DNA from: Candidatus Howiella intestinavium | Lineage (GTDB): Bacteria; Bacillota; Clostridia; Oscillospirales; Acutalibacteraceae | DNA length: 51,766 nucleotides | Direction of reading: 5' to 3' | NCBI GenBank assembly: GCA_904420585.1 | Contig: CAJFVX010000035.1 | Coordinates: 1-51,766 of the forward strand | Part shown: one piece after another, positions 41,077 to 50,495 of the stretch | Position numbering within the stretch: position 1 is the first letter of the stretch | Layout of the letters: every line of letters begins with the position of its first letter | Program-made: the position numbers and the translations under genes | The notes under the pieces: model-generated | Told to the model about the DNA's origin: nothing | The model's database searches: none | Seen by the model: only the letters and a program-made list of their open reading frames with translations

Positions 41077-41460
41077 CTACATTCCCGTGCCCGGGGCCGG
41101 TTCCTGCAGTCCCTCGGCCGTCTGCAGGATTTCCCGCAGCCGTGCCCGGACCTCTGCCTCCCGGCCGGGCTGGCCCAGCAGCACCAGTGCTTGGGAGGCC
41201 GCTGTCTGCAGCCGGCCGGCCGCTTCCTCCCGCCGCTGCCGCTGCCGCAGCAGTCCCAATTTATCTTCCCATTCCCGCAGCTGGTTTTCCGCCCGCTTGA
41301 TACTGTCCCGGGCGCCCTGGCGGGTTATGCCTTCATTTTCGGATATTTCGGAAAGGGACAAATCCTCATTATAGTAATAGTCCACCAGATTCCGCTGCTT
41401 TTCGGTCAATGCGGGCCCGTACAGGTCCAGCAGGTAGGCGATGGTGTAATCCTTGGCCAA
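41077..41460 (-). CDS. ylxM: YlxM family SRP-associated protein
   Basis: 127 residues. The N-terminal helix-turn-helix (LLDLYGPALTEKQRNLVDYYYNEDLSLSEISENEGITRQGARDSIKRAE) is diagnostic. It may act as an SRP accessory factor. The start is TTG, with GGAGGGGAGGGG directly upstream. The C-terminal 40 residues are an Ala/Arg/Glu-rich helix, longer than in many homologues. First gene of the ylxM-ffh-rpsP-khpA unit. Confidence 0.92.
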   Translation of the reverse strand: MAKDYTIAYLLDLYGPALTEKQRNLVDYYYNEDLSLSEISENEGITRQGARDSIKRAENQLREWEDKLGLLRQRQRREEAAGRLQTAASQALVLLGQPGREAEVRARLREILQTAEGLQEPAPGTGM

Positions 41461-41508
41461 TTTTGTCCCCTCCCCTCCGGTGTAAAGGAAAAAGCCTTAC
41501 AGGTGAAC

Positions 41509-41537
41509 ATTATACCTGCAAGGCCTTCGTCTGTCAA
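41509..41537 (-). promoter_or_regulatory. Perfect sigma-A promoter of the ylxM-ffh operon
   Basis: Minus strand TTGACA (41532-41537), 17 bp, TATAAT (41509-41514): both boxes match consensus. GTGTAAAG and CTTTACAC flank the promoter as a wide inverted repeat. Confidence 0.93.
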
Positions 41538-41547
41538 GTATTTTTCT

Positions 41548-43176
41548 TTACACCCCATCCGTCTGCCGCCGGGCCAGCCAGGCGGGGAAATTCTCTATAG
41601 GCATAGGCGGCGCACAGAAAAAGCCCTGCATGGCGTCACAGCCTATGCGCCGGGCCATCTCGGCCTGTTCGGCCGTCTCCACCCCTTCCAGCAGACAACC
41701 CATGTCCAGTTCATGGCAGCACGCGCAGAGAAACTGGAGCATCTGCTGGGTGCGGGCCCGGTGTATCCCGCCCTCTACGAGGCTTTTATCCAGCTTGACC
41801 AGGTCAATTCCCTCATAGGTCAGCGCCTCGATGGAAGCGGTATTGCGGCCAAAATCGTCCAGTTCCACCGCATAGCCCCGCTCCTTCAGCCCGCGGATTA
41901 CCCGGCTCATGAATTCATAGGAAATGGTTTCCTCTGTTTCGGTTATCTCCACCGCCAGCCTGTCAGGCGCTATCCCGCTGTTTTTCCGTATACATTCCAG
42001 CCGCTCCAGAAAATCGGATTCGGCCATGGTCTGGCGGGAGAAATTTACCGAAACCCGGATATCGGCAAGGCCATCTCCTTTCCATTCCGCCATGTGCCGG
42101 CATAGATGATGGAACATATAAAAGTCCAGATAGGAGATTATGCCCTCCTGTTCGAAGCGGCCGATAAAACGCGCGGGTTCTGTAAGATTTCCATCCAGGT
42201 CCCGGTACCGCGCCAGCACCTCCGCGCCGTATATCCGGCCGGTTTTCAAATCCAGCTTGGGCTGCAGATACAAAACGTAAGCCCGCCGCTCCAAATCCCG
42301 CAGCAGGGGATGCAGGCTCTGGGGCTGGTGGCGGGAGCCGTCATCCGGGTTGCAGTAGTAGTAGTTATTTTTATGCAGGTACATAAGCCGGTCGGCCTTT
42401 TTCACCAGTTCCCCCATATCTTTCGGCTTTTCCCGCCAAATATAGCCGCAGGAAGCGAGACTTTCCCCATTCTGCCAAAGCTGTCCCTTAAAACTCTCCA
42501 TTCTCTGATAAAAGTCCGTCTCGGGCAGGTTCTCGCAAACGAGGATGAATTCATCCCCGCTGACCCGGTATGCGGCGTCCTGCGGGAAATGCTGCTGCAG
42601 GATATTAGCAAATGTGCGCAGGCGCCGATCGCCCGCGTCGTGACCCTGCCGGTCGTTTATCTGCTTGAGGCCGTTTATATCAAAAAAGGCCACGCCCACC
42701 GCACGGGGCGGGCAATGAGGGAAATCCTGTATGTAGCCGTGGAAGCGGGCGCGGTTCCAAAGGCCGGTCAGCGGATCATGGGCGCTGACAAATTCCAGCT
42801 GCTTATGGGTCACCACCAAATCCGACTCATCCGTCACCAAGCAGGCGCAGGTACCCCTTTCCTCCCAGGGATAGCAGTTTATATACAAATACTTTCCCAC
42901 CATCGGGCTGTACTGGTGAAGTTCCCCCTTTTTCCCTTCAAAGGCCGCCTGATAAAAGGGGGTCATCCATTTTTTATCCTCTTCCGGATACAGGCTGTAA
43001 AACCGGGAGCGCCCCAGTTCTTCCGGCGGGTGATTCAGGATGCGGCCAAAAGCCGGGTTGCCATATATAAGCTGTATATCTACCGTCTGCCCACCATCAT
43101 CCGACGCAAGACGCACAACGGCAAACGCCATCGGCATGGTATCAAATACGGCCTTGACAGCTGTCATCTTATCCAT
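41548..43176 (-). CDS. PAS-like/GGDEF/EAL cyclic-di-GMP enzyme
   Basis: 542 residues, no membrane segment. A PAS-like sensor (about 1-125; FDTMPMAFAVVRL, IYGNPAFGRIL) is followed by a GGDEF domain (about 135-290) whose signature is SGDEF (about 208), then an EAL domain (about 300-535). The EAL signature is EVL (about 322), but the other catalytic positions are intact: SVNFSRQ, EITETEE (about 410), LDDFG (about 438), KLDKS, EGVET (about 498) and QGFF. Phosphodiesterase activity is therefore likely; cyclase activity is possible. ATG at 43176 with GGGGGA, preferred over a TTG-type extension. Confidence 0.9.
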   Translation of the reverse strand: MDKMTAVKAVFDTMPMAFAVVRLASDDGGQTVDIQLIYGNPAFGRILNHPPEELGRSRFYSLYPEEDKKWMTPFYQAAFEGKKGELHQYSPMVGKYLYINCYPWEERGTCACLVTDESDLVVTHKQLEFVSAHDPLTGLWNRARFHGYIQDFPHCPPRAVGVAFFDINGLKQINDRQGHDAGDRRLRTFANILQQHFPQDAAYRVSGDEFILVCENLPETDFYQRMESFKGQLWQNGESLASCGYIWREKPKDMGELVKKADRLMYLHKNNYYYCNPDDGSRHQPQSLHPLLRDLERRAYVLYLQPKLDLKTGRIYGAEVLARYRDLDGNLTEPARFIGRFEQEGIISYLDFYMFHHLCRHMAEWKGDGLADIRVSVNFSRQTMAESDFLERLECIRKNSGIAPDRLAVEITETEETISYEFMSRVIRGLKERGYAVELDDFGRNTASIEALTYEGIDLVKLDKSLVEGGIHRARTQQMLQFLCACCHELDMGCLLEGVETAEQAEMARRIGCDAMQGFFCAPPMPIENFPAWLARRQTDGV

Positions 43177-43545
43177 TTCTATCCCCCTTTCCGGGCTGTG
43201 CGGCAGACGCTTCTGTCGCCCTCCTGTCCCTGCTTGCACATTTCGGCGGAAAACGTGCCATGCACCTGCCTATATTCTGTACCTGCAGCGCCAACTGCGG
43301 ACTTCATTTCCGGCGGACCTTTAAAAATACTGCAGATGGTATATATAAATAATTATATCAGTTTATCCACCCAATTGCCAGCTTTTTAGCCGCATTTTCA
43401 GCAGCAATAGATTTTGCTGCCAGATCTGCTTTGGAAATGGGAGCCGCCAATTGAACAGACGGTCTCAGCACATAGGGAAATCCTGCTCTGAAGGCAGGTC
43501 AGGACAAGCTTTGGAGAGATCGGCATATACTTTTCCGCTGAAGCT
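43177..43545. promoter_or_regulatory. Intergenic region with the EAL gene promoter
   Basis: No gene. Minus strand TATAAT (43352-43357) with a weak CTGGCA 18 bp upstream gives a plausible start for a leader of about 165 nt. I looked for a c-di-GMP riboswitch in that leader and saw no matching core. Confidence 0.5.
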
Positions 43546-43587
43546 GAAAAAGGAACGGTGCCGCTTTCGTGGCACCGCTCCCTTTAG
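43546..43587 (-). terminator. Terminator of the dockerin phosphoesterase gene
   Basis: Minus strand AAAGGGAGCGGTGCC pairs with GGCACCGTTCCTTT, followed by TTCAGC. About 100 bp of non-coding sequence separate it from the stop codon at 43690. Confidence 0.82.
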
Positions 43588-43689
43588 CGTGCAATATCTC
43601 CCGTCTTAAGGCTTTTGTGCTATCCGCCCAATCCGGAAAGTTCACATCTCACGAAACAGGCGGGTATTTTTCGCTTTGTCGGAAACACC

Positions 43690-46600
43690 CTATTTCGCGG
43701 ATGTCCGGGCCAGGATTCTGCAGATAAGCATAATGTCGCTAATGGTGACTTTTTTGTCACCGTCCAGGTCGCCGTGCGCCAGTTCTTCATCCGACGGCTT
43801 CTGCGCGGCATTGCTGCGGGCCAGAACCCTGCAGGCCAACATGACATCCTGAATGTCCACCGTGCCGTCTGCGTCCATATCACCGTCGGCAGCGGCAACC
43901 GGCTTCAGGGCGTCCATAGCCGCCTGCAGGCGTTCCACAGAGTCGTTGACCGTCTGCTGGTCGGCCTCGGTCAGAATCAGAATCTGTTCGGCTTCCGCCA
44001 GGGCTGCCTGGAATTCCTCCTTGCCGGCATCCTCGTAGAGGTCAAGGTCCAGAGCATTGGCCTCGTCCACCAGGGCCTGCAGCGCGCTCTTGTCCACCGG
44101 CTTCAGGGTCAGGGCCTCCATGGCAGTCTGCAGCCGGGCGTCGGCTTCATCCACCGCCTGCTGCTGGGGATTCTCCTGCTCCAGCAGGGCCTTGGCAGCA
44201 TCCAGGGCCGCCTGGAATTCCTCTTTGCCGGCATCCTCGTAGAAGGTGAGATCCAGCGCCTCGGCCGCAGCGATGGTCTCGGTCAGGGCCGCCGTATCCG
44301 CGGGCTTTACCTCGAAGTACATGACGTCGCTCTGGGCGGTGTGGCCAGCCTGGTCGGTTACGGTCACGAACCACTCGTAGCCCATACCGTCCACAAGGCC
44401 TTCCATCTCCACGCTGACCTTCTGGTTGCCCGTGATGCTCTGGGGCTCGCCTACCGGCTGGGCCTCCCCGCAGGTCATGGTTAAGGAACTGGTTTCCAGG
44501 GTGCGTGCAGAAGTACCGCCGAAGTCCACCGGCAGGACAAACTCCTCCATGTTGACCTTGTACATGCCGGGAGTCTCGGTTACCGGCTCCCGGTTAAAGC
44601 CGAAGGCGTCGGAACCGGTGATGGGAGAGTAGGAGTTGAAGTACACCAGGTTGTTCTCCAGGTCGATGTGCATGTTGCGCAGCCAGCCGTCGCCGCCCTC
44701 GGGAGCCCGCTGGTAGTCGGTCACTACGCTCCAGACGGCGTGCTCCTGCTCGGTGCCCTCGCCGAAGACCTCATAGTGGACGTTGGAGCCGTGGTCGTGG
44801 CCGTTGAGCACCATCTTGACGTTGGTATAGGGCTCCACCAGTTCCTCCCGGAACTTCTCGGCGTCGGCATCCTGCAGCTCGCCGTAGCGGGTGATGTACT
44901 TATGGGTGACCAGGATGACCGAGTAATCGGGATGGGCCTCGATGGCCTGCTTGGCCCAGGCGTAATCCCCTTCGTGGGCCCAGTAGCCCACCGTGAGAAT
45001 CATCAGCTTGGCGCCGTTTTCTTCCATCAGGTAGCAGACGTTGTCGTTGTCGTTGGAATCCACCCAATAGCTGCCGCCGGCCGCTTCCAGCCGCTCGGCC
45101 GAGAAGTATTTCTTGTACATAATCCGGTTGTTGGTGCCGTCGTCGTAGTCGTGGTTGCCCCAGGCGATGGCGTAGGGGATATCCCGGTCCTCCAGAATCT
45201 TATAGGCGGCGTCCATGTTGACCCACTGGTATTCCTCGGACAGGTAGGGACGGTTGACCACGTCGCCCACCGACAGGACCATCTTGCCCTTGACGTCGTC
45301 GTAGTTGTTGGCCAGCCACTCGAACTGCTTCAGGGCCCGGTCGGGATAGCTCTGGGCGTACAGCTGGGTGTCGGGAACGATGATGTAGCTGAAATCGTAT
45401 TCGCCGGCCGAGGGCTTAAAGTCGGTCATTTCGCTGACGTCCTCGGTCATGCCCCGCCAGATGAGCAGGTAGAGCTTGCCGTCCTGCACCACGTTCTCGT
45501 TTTCGATGCGCATGTTGATGGTGCCCTGCTCGGTATCCTTGTCATAGGCCGAACCGGTCTGCACCCATTCTTCCTTATCGTAGTTGTATACGTAGGAGGT
45601 TACCTGCCGCTGGGTGCTGCCCTTCCAGGTGAAGCCGAACTTGCTGGCAGCCTGCTGTTCCTCGGTCAGGGTGATTTCGTAAATCTGATAGGGGTTTACA
45701 TCCGCACCGGTGGTGGCGGTGTAGAGGCTGTCCTGCTTGACGCCGTCGCCGGGGCGCAGGCCGTCGGGCAGGGTGGCGGTGGTGGTACCGGCATAGAGCA
45801 CGGTGTTGGCGTCGCTTAAGGGGATGACCGTGTTCTGATAGAATTGGGCGGTCAGCTGCTCCGCGCTGTCGGTTTCCACGTGGGCGGTCAGGGTAGCCGA
45901 ATCGCCCTGTACCGTGCCCTTATAGGAGGAATCCTCCGCAACCGGCTTGCCGGGGGCAACCGTATCCGCAACCTGCAGGGTCACGGTGGCGGTGACCGTC
46001 TGCGCCGCATCGTCCCGGCCGGTGGCCTGCAGTACCAGGGTCTGCTCCTCCAGGCCGTTTACGGGCAGCTGCACGCTGTATACGCCCATGGGCATCTCGC
46101 CCAGCTCGGTGACGGTGCCGTCAAGGGTAGCCTGCAGGGTAGCCGGCTTATTCAGCATACCGGTTACCGTGATAATCGAACCGGATTCGATGGTCACGCC
46201 CGTCTTGGGCTCGGCGATGGTCAGCACCAGGGGATTCTCGGTCTTCTGCTCTATGGCGCCGTAGGCCACCGCGTCGCCCAGGTAGTTTTCATACCGGAAG
46301 GACTCCCACTCGGGGGTAAAGGCCGCGCCGGCCAGTTGGACCTCGTCCATGGTGCCGCAGAAGGCGTTCACCAGGCCCTCGTCCGAGTAGGCGCCGATGG
46401 TGGTCTGGAGAGCCGCATCCAGCAGGGTGCTCCGGTCCTCGGCAAAGGCGTTATAGACCTCTACGCCGTCAATGTACAGGTATACCGTCATGCCGTCATA
46501 GGTCAGGGTCATCAGATGCAGGCTGCCGTCAATGGGCAGGGTCTGGTCTACCGTCTCGCAGTTGATGATGGTGCCGTTCTCCCACCAGACGCCGTTATAC

Positions 46601-49600
46601 CGGGCCACGGCGGTCTTCTGGGTGGGCCGGAAGCCCAGGAAGAAGGCATCGGTGTTGTTTTCATTAGAAGCGTTCATATCCCGGCTGATAAGGGCCGCGT
46701 CGGTGCCCAGGATTTTGTCCAGGTCCTCTTCGGTTGCCGAGAAGAGAGCGCTGACGCTGAGGGAGTCATAGTCCGAACCGATGGCGCCGTAGGTCACCTT
46801 GGCGTTCTCGAAGTGGGCGCCCACCGTGCCGTCGGTCTGGACGGCGGTGGTCAGATTGCCGGTCACCGTACCCGTCTGCTTGCCGGTGGAATCGGTGCGG
46901 GTGGTGCCGTCCTCCGAGGCGGAGTCAAAGTGGTCTACCAGCTGATAATCATCGCTCCACACGTCGGTGGAGTCGCTCTGGGCTTCGGCGCCGCCGTAGT
47001 AGGCCCAGATGTAGGCCGCGCTGTCGGCCGGGATTTCCGGTACCTTCACCCACACGGTGGTGGTGCCGGCGGTATCCCAGTTCTCCACCTCGTAGGAGAG
47101 GGCCAGGCCGTCGGTGGTGTAGAACTTGAGGGTGTTCTGGGCGGTGCCTTCAGGGATGTTCTTCAGCTTTAAGAGCACCGGCGCGTCGGCAAAGGCCTTG
47201 TCGGTATCGTTGCGCACCGCGATGCTCTGCCGGGCCGTGGCCGTATCGTCCGCCCACTGGATAAGGCTGTCGTCCACCTGGCCCATTTCAAAGAGCCGGG
47301 CCAGCAGGTCAAAGAGCTTGTCGCTGTTGGAAACCGCCGCCTGCTGGGCATCCCGCAGGGCGTTGTAGTCAGCGTAGACAGCCTCCACGGCCTCGGTGTT
47401 CTCGGCCGTTACGGCGTCCACAGCGGGCAGGGCTTCGATGGCGTCGATGACCGGCTGTACCTCCCGGTCAATGCCGAAGCCCTCCAGGGCCAGGGGGGTA
47501 GCTTCGTCCCGAATCTGGTAAACCATAGTCTCCAGGCTGGTGTCGGTCACCGTGATGCCGGCAAAATACTGGCAGGTTTCGTCCTGGCTGGAGCGGTCGA
47601 AGAGCTCCAGATACTCGTCCATGTCGATGCCGGTGGGATTGCTGTTCTGCTCATAGTGCTTGGCGCCGGCGGTGTCCATCAGGGCGTAGATGGTGCCGTC
47701 GGGATTCATGGCGTAGTCGATCCGCTTGCCGTTGCGGATTTCGGTGAACTGGCTGGTCTCGGCTACCTTGCCGCAGGCCTCGCCGTCCTCGTCGTACTGC
47801 AGGACCTTGGTGCGGGCCAGGATGTGGTCATGACCCTGGAGAACCAGGTCGATGTTCAGCTCGTCGATGAGGGGCACCAGCACCTGGCGCATGGCCATGA
47901 TGTCATCGTCGGCCACATGCTCGGCGGTGGTGTAGGGGCCCTTATGGGTGTTGAGGATAATCCACTTGGCTCCCCGCTCTCTAGCGGCGGTCACGTCGGC
48001 TTTCAGCCAGTCCAGCTGGGCCTGGGATACGGCCTGGGTGGCGTCCTCGTTGGTGTTGAGCACGGCGAAGTGGGCCGGGCCGTAGTCAAAGGAGTAATAG
48101 GCGCCGGTGGAAGTGTCCTGCTCATTGGGGGTCTCCACATTGAAATGGTTGATAAAGGTATCGGTCTGCAATTCGTGGTTGCCGGCGGTGGGAACGATGG
48201 TGGTGTTCATCAGGCTGGACTTGGAGAAGTTCAGCATATCCTTCCACATGGACTCGTCGTCGCCGGTCTGCACAAAGTCGCCGCCGTGGATGATGAATTC
48301 GGCATCCGATACGGTGGACAGGGCCTTGGCGATGGTATTGGCCGAAAGCTGGGCCTCGCCCGAATTCTTGGCCTGGGTATCGGTCAGGTTGATGAAGGTA
48401 AAGCCGCCGGCTTCGGGGGCGGTCACAAAGCTGCCGATGCTGCTCCAGATGTCGCTGGCCTTGTCGCCTACCCGATAATAGTAGGCGGTGCCGGGCGTAA
48501 GGTTCTCGGTCACGGCCTTGTACATATAGCCGTTTTTGGTCTCGGTCATAACGGCCGCCGCCTCTACCGCCTCGCTCAGGTCGGAGGAGGTGCTGACCTG
48601 CACAACCGGCTGCTCGGTGGTGCCGGAGGTGTACCAGGTGAAGCCCTTGCGGGTCTTGGCATCCCCGTTGATGGTAACGGTAATCCGGTCGGGACGATGG
48701 CCCACGTCCACATACTGCAGGGTGGGACGCTTCATGCTCTCGTTCCACTTCCAGACGCTCTCGAAGTCCCAGCCCATGGTCTCCTCATAGAAGGACTGGC
48801 TGGAGAGCTGAGTCTCGTCGGCATCGGCCCCCAGCTTGCTGCCCGGGTCCTTGCCGCCCAGGGCGACCACGTCGTTGATGGTAAAGGTCTCGTCCACGTA
48901 ATTATTGGTCATGAAGTTGTTGTCGAACTTTTCATAGGTACCAATCAGGCGGCCGTTATAGCTCTCCTGCTGGTCGCGGGTGCAGTTGCTGCTGCCGCCG
49001 CCCACCACACAGTTCGTCACCGTGATGGTGTTGGGGTAGGCCGCGATGGGGCCGCTATATTTGGAGGTGGTCAGGTCGGCCTCCACATAGCAGTTTTCCA
49101 CATTCGTGGTCTTACCCTTGGAGTAGGCAAAGATGGCGCCCGGCTGCAGGCCGGCGTTGACCGAGCCGGTAAAATAACAGTTTACAACCGTGCTGCCGTC
49201 GTTTTCGGCGGCAAAGCCAGCCGCCTTGTCGGTCTCGGAGGCCGAGATGCTGGCGTCGATAATGGCGCAGTTCTCATAATGGGCGTTGGTGCTCTTGGCG
49301 GAGAGAATACCGATGAGCGGCCCGGTATCGCTGCTCCAGCCGGTGGCGATGACGCTGGGGGTATCGATGGCCAAGTTTTTAATGGTGCCGCCCACGTTTT
49401 GGTCGATGAGGGCCAAGTGGTATTCCTTGCTGGTGATGGCCCCCTGCAGGGTGAGGCCCAGAATGCTGTGCCCGGTGCCGTCCAGGGTTCCTTCAAAGGT
49501 GTTGATCATGGGCGGCTGTTCGGTAAAGAACAGGTCCTCCGTAATGGCGAACACCTTGTCGGCGCCGGTGTACTTCTCGTTGCCGGCGTTCAATTCGTTG

Positions 49601-49794
49601 ACAAACAGATGGTAGTCCGCTTCCGTGGCAATCTGGAAGGGGCTTTCGGTGGTGCCGACGCCGGTAAGCTCAGCGGGAGCTTCCACCAACGGCGTGACCG
49701 CCGCTACGCCGGACAGGGTGCTGAAAATCACACCTGCTGCCAATACCGCAGACAGGGCCGCTTTCAGCCGATGACGCAATGGGTTCATAAGCAT
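43690..49794 (-). CDS. Giant secreted dockerin protein with two metallophosphoesterase domains
   Basis: 2034 residues. Signal peptide (1 to about 33), GLUG-like region (about 50-340), purple-acid-phosphatase-type FnIII (about 368-458), metallophosphoesterase 1 (about 463-680; GGDFVQTGDD, AGNHEL, NTHKGPY, QGHDH), a short helical region, DUF2341-like (about 865-935), LamG-like (about 1008-1165), an Ig-like region, metallophosphoesterase 2 (about 1465-1690; IIVPDTQLY, SVGDVVNRP, WGNHDYDDG, VTHKY, NGHDHGS), two near-identical FIVAR-like helical repeats (about 1838-1961) and a dockerin (about 1971-2033). Both phosphoesterases keep their metal ligands. It probably hydrolyses extracellular phosphoesters. 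RBS AAAAGGAGAG. Confidence 0.92.
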   Translation of the reverse strand: MLMNPLRHRLKAALSAVLAAGVIFSTLSGVAAVTPLVEAPAELTGVGTTESPFQIATEADYHLFVNELNAGNEKYTGADKVFAITEDLFFTEQPPMINTFEGTLDGTGHSILGLTLQGAITSKEYHLALIDQNVGGTIKNLAIDTPSVIATGWSSDTGPLIGILSAKSTNAHYENCAIIDASISASETDKAAGFAAENDGSTVVNCYFTGSVNAGLQPGAIFAYSKGKTTNVENCYVEADLTTSKYSGPIAAYPNTITVTNCVVGGGSSNCTRDQQESYNGRLIGTYEKFDNNFMTNNYVDETFTINDVVALGGKDPGSKLGADADETQLSSQSFYEETMGWDFESVWKWNESMKRPTLQYVDVGHRPDRITVTINGDAKTRKGFTWYTSGTTEQPVVQVSTSSDLSEAVEAAAVMTETKNGYMYKAVTENLTPGTAYYYRVGDKASDIWSSIGSFVTAPEAGGFTFINLTDTQAKNSGEAQLSANTIAKALSTVSDAEFIIHGGDFVQTGDDESMWKDMLNFSKSSLMNTTIVPTAGNHELQTDTFINHFNVETPNEQDTSTGAYYSFDYGPAHFAVLNTNEDATQAVSQAQLDWLKADVTAARERGAKWIILNTHKGPYTTAEHVADDDIMAMRQVLVPLIDELNIDLVLQGHDHILARTKVLQYDEDGEACGKVAETSQFTEIRNGKRIDYAMNPDGTIYALMDTAGAKHYEQNSNPTGIDMDEYLELFDRSSQDETCQYFAGITVTDTSLETMVYQIRDEATPLALEGFGIDREVQPVIDAIEALPAVDAVTAENTEAVEAVYADYNALRDAQQAAVSNSDKLFDLLARLFEMGQVDDSLIQWADDTATARQSIAVRNDTDKAFADAPVLLKLKNIPEGTAQNTLKFYTTDGLALSYEVENWDTAGTTTVWVKVPEIPADSAAYIWAYYGGAEAQSDSTDVWSDDYQLVDHFDSASEDGTTRTDSTGKQTGTVTGNLTTAVQTDGTVGAHFENAKVTYGAIGSDYDSLSVSALFSATEEDLDKILGTDAALISRDMNASNENNTDAFFLGFRPTQKTAVARYNGVWWENGTIINCETVDQTLPIDGSLHLMTLTYDGMTVYLYIDGVEVYNAFAEDRSTLLDAALQTTIGAYSDEGLVNAFCGTMDEVQLAGAAFTPEWESFRYENYLGDAVAYGAIEQKTENPLVLTIAEPKTGVTIESGSIITVTGMLNKPATLQATLDGTVTELGEMPMGVYSVQLPVNGLEEQTLVLQATGRDDAAQTVTATVTLQVADTVAPGKPVAEDSSYKGTVQGDSATLTAHVETDSAEQLTAQFYQNTVIPLSDANTVLYAGTTTATLPDGLRPGDGVKQDSLYTATTGADVNPYQIYEITLTEEQQAASKFGFTWKGSTQRQVTSYVYNYDKEEWVQTGSAYDKDTEQGTINMRIENENVVQDGKLYLLIWRGMTEDVSEMTDFKPSAGEYDFSYIIVPDTQLYAQSYPDRALKQFEWLANNYDDVKGKMVLSVGDVVNRPYLSEEYQWVNMDAAYKILEDRDIPYAIAWGNHDYDDGTNNRIMYKKYFSAERLEAAGGSYWVDSNDNDNVCYLMEENGAKLMILTVGYWAHEGDYAWAKQAIEAHPDYSVILVTHKYITRYGELQDADAEKFREELVEPYTNVKMVLNGHDHGSNVHYEVFGEGTEQEHAVWSVVTDYQRAPEGGDGWLRNMHIDLENNLVYFNSYSPITGSDAFGFNREPVTETPGMYKVNMEEFVLPVDFGGTSARTLETSSLTMTCGEAQPVGEPQSITGNQKVSVEMEGLVDGMGYEWFVTVTDQAGHTAQSDVMYFEVKPADTAALTETIAAAEALDLTFYEDAGKEEFQAALDAAKALLEQENPQQQAVDEADARLQTAMEALTLKPVDKSALQALVDEANALDLDLYEDAGKEEFQAALAEAEQILILTEADQQTVNDSVERLQAAMDALKPVAAADGDMDADGTVDIQDVMLACRVLARSNAAQKPSDEELAHGDLDGDKKVTISDIMLICRILARTSAK

Positions 49795-49825
49795 TCATTC
49801 TCTCCTTTTCAATAAAGTCACCCAT

Positions 49826-49881
49826 AGTATAAAAGTCCCGTCCGCGTCTTTCCCGCTTATTTGCGTAAAATCTTACGTAAA
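49826..49881 (-). promoter_or_regulatory. Promoter and operator-like palindrome of the phosphoesterase gene
   Basis: Minus strand -10 TATACT (49826-49831) without a good -35. Just upstream is an inverted repeat TTTGCGTAA (49860-49868), 4-bp centre, TTACGTAAA (49873-49881), one mismatch. An activator site is the simplest reading. Confidence 0.6.
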
Positions 49882-50244
49882 AATCGGCCATATCCGCATT
49901 CATGCAAATCCATCTAAATCGTTTCATTACCGAAGACAAATTAAAGGCGGATTCACCAATCCCCCGTTTCCCTTATACCATATATTTTATCCTGTGCGCA
50001 GGATTTTCGGTGAATTTGTCACAACCTTCCTCCCTGAAAGGCACAGAGCGTGTACCTGTATTCTTAACAATCCCTTTACGCCTTTTTCTCTTTCTCGTCA
50101 TCAAATTATAGTGTATCGATTCCGCTTACTTTGCACATATAGTGTTTGAAACAGCCAGAAGTTTCCTGCGTATAAGCGGCTTGGGCGCGGGCTATAGAAC
50201 CATGCAGGCACATTCCCCTACCCGCATCCATTCAAGGCAGCACC
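49882..50244. other. Non-coding A/T-rich stretch
   Basis: No gene seen. It contains ATCCTGTGCGCAGGAT near 49990, a perfect 6-bp inverted repeat whose core TTATCCTGTGCGCA recurs near 36719, and a stretch (50140-50240) with broken coding character ahead of the remnant at 50245. Confidence 0.5.
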
Positions 50245-50373
50245 ATGGGGGTTGTGGATATCACCGAGCATTTAAACCACTGCAGGGAAGCCGACAGCAC
50301 GGTCCGGGGCCTGGCCAACGATGTGCTGCATTTTGAGCAGAACAACATCGAGCGGCTGAAAAGCTTTTTATAA
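50245..50373 (+). pseudogene. Remnant of a small helical protein gene
   Basis: An open stretch of 42 codons ending in LANDVLHFEQNNIERLKSFL. The pattern (Leu-rich helix, V-R-x-LA-x-DV, E-x-x-NI-x-x-LK) resembles the C-terminal helix of DUF305/ferritin-like small proteins. No ribosome site lies before the ATG and upstream codons show no continuing domain, so it looks like the 3' end of a decayed gene. The family link is tentative. Confidence 0.4.
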
Positions 50374-50401
50374 GCGGATAAGGATTCCGGCGGTTACACA
50401 A

Positions 50402-50443
50402 AAACGGAGGGGCGAAAGCACATCCTGCGCTTTCGCCCCTCCG
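50402..50443 (-). terminator. Strong terminator of the TasA/CalY-like gene
   Basis: Minus strand CGGAGGGGCGAAAGC pairs with GCTTTCGCCCCTCCG, followed by TTTTTG. It is nearly symmetric. Confidence 0.88.
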
Positions 50444-50495
50444 GCGTGGTATTGCCTTGTAAAATTCCAAATGGACCTCTGCTTTTATCCGCTGC

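Noticed and set aside
43177-43545. c-di-GMP riboswitch before the EAL gene
   Set aside because: I could not find the conserved core or paired stems of either known class in the leader.
47656-49815. A 719-codon open frame antisense to the dockerin phosphoesterase gene
   Set aside because: It is Gly/Val/His-rich with no signal, motif or ribosome site, and lies wholly inside a clear gene on the other strand.
50142-50336. A 64-codon plus-strand frame near the window's right end
   Set aside because: It is His/Arg-rich and out of frame with the better helical remnant at 50245-50373; no ribosome site.
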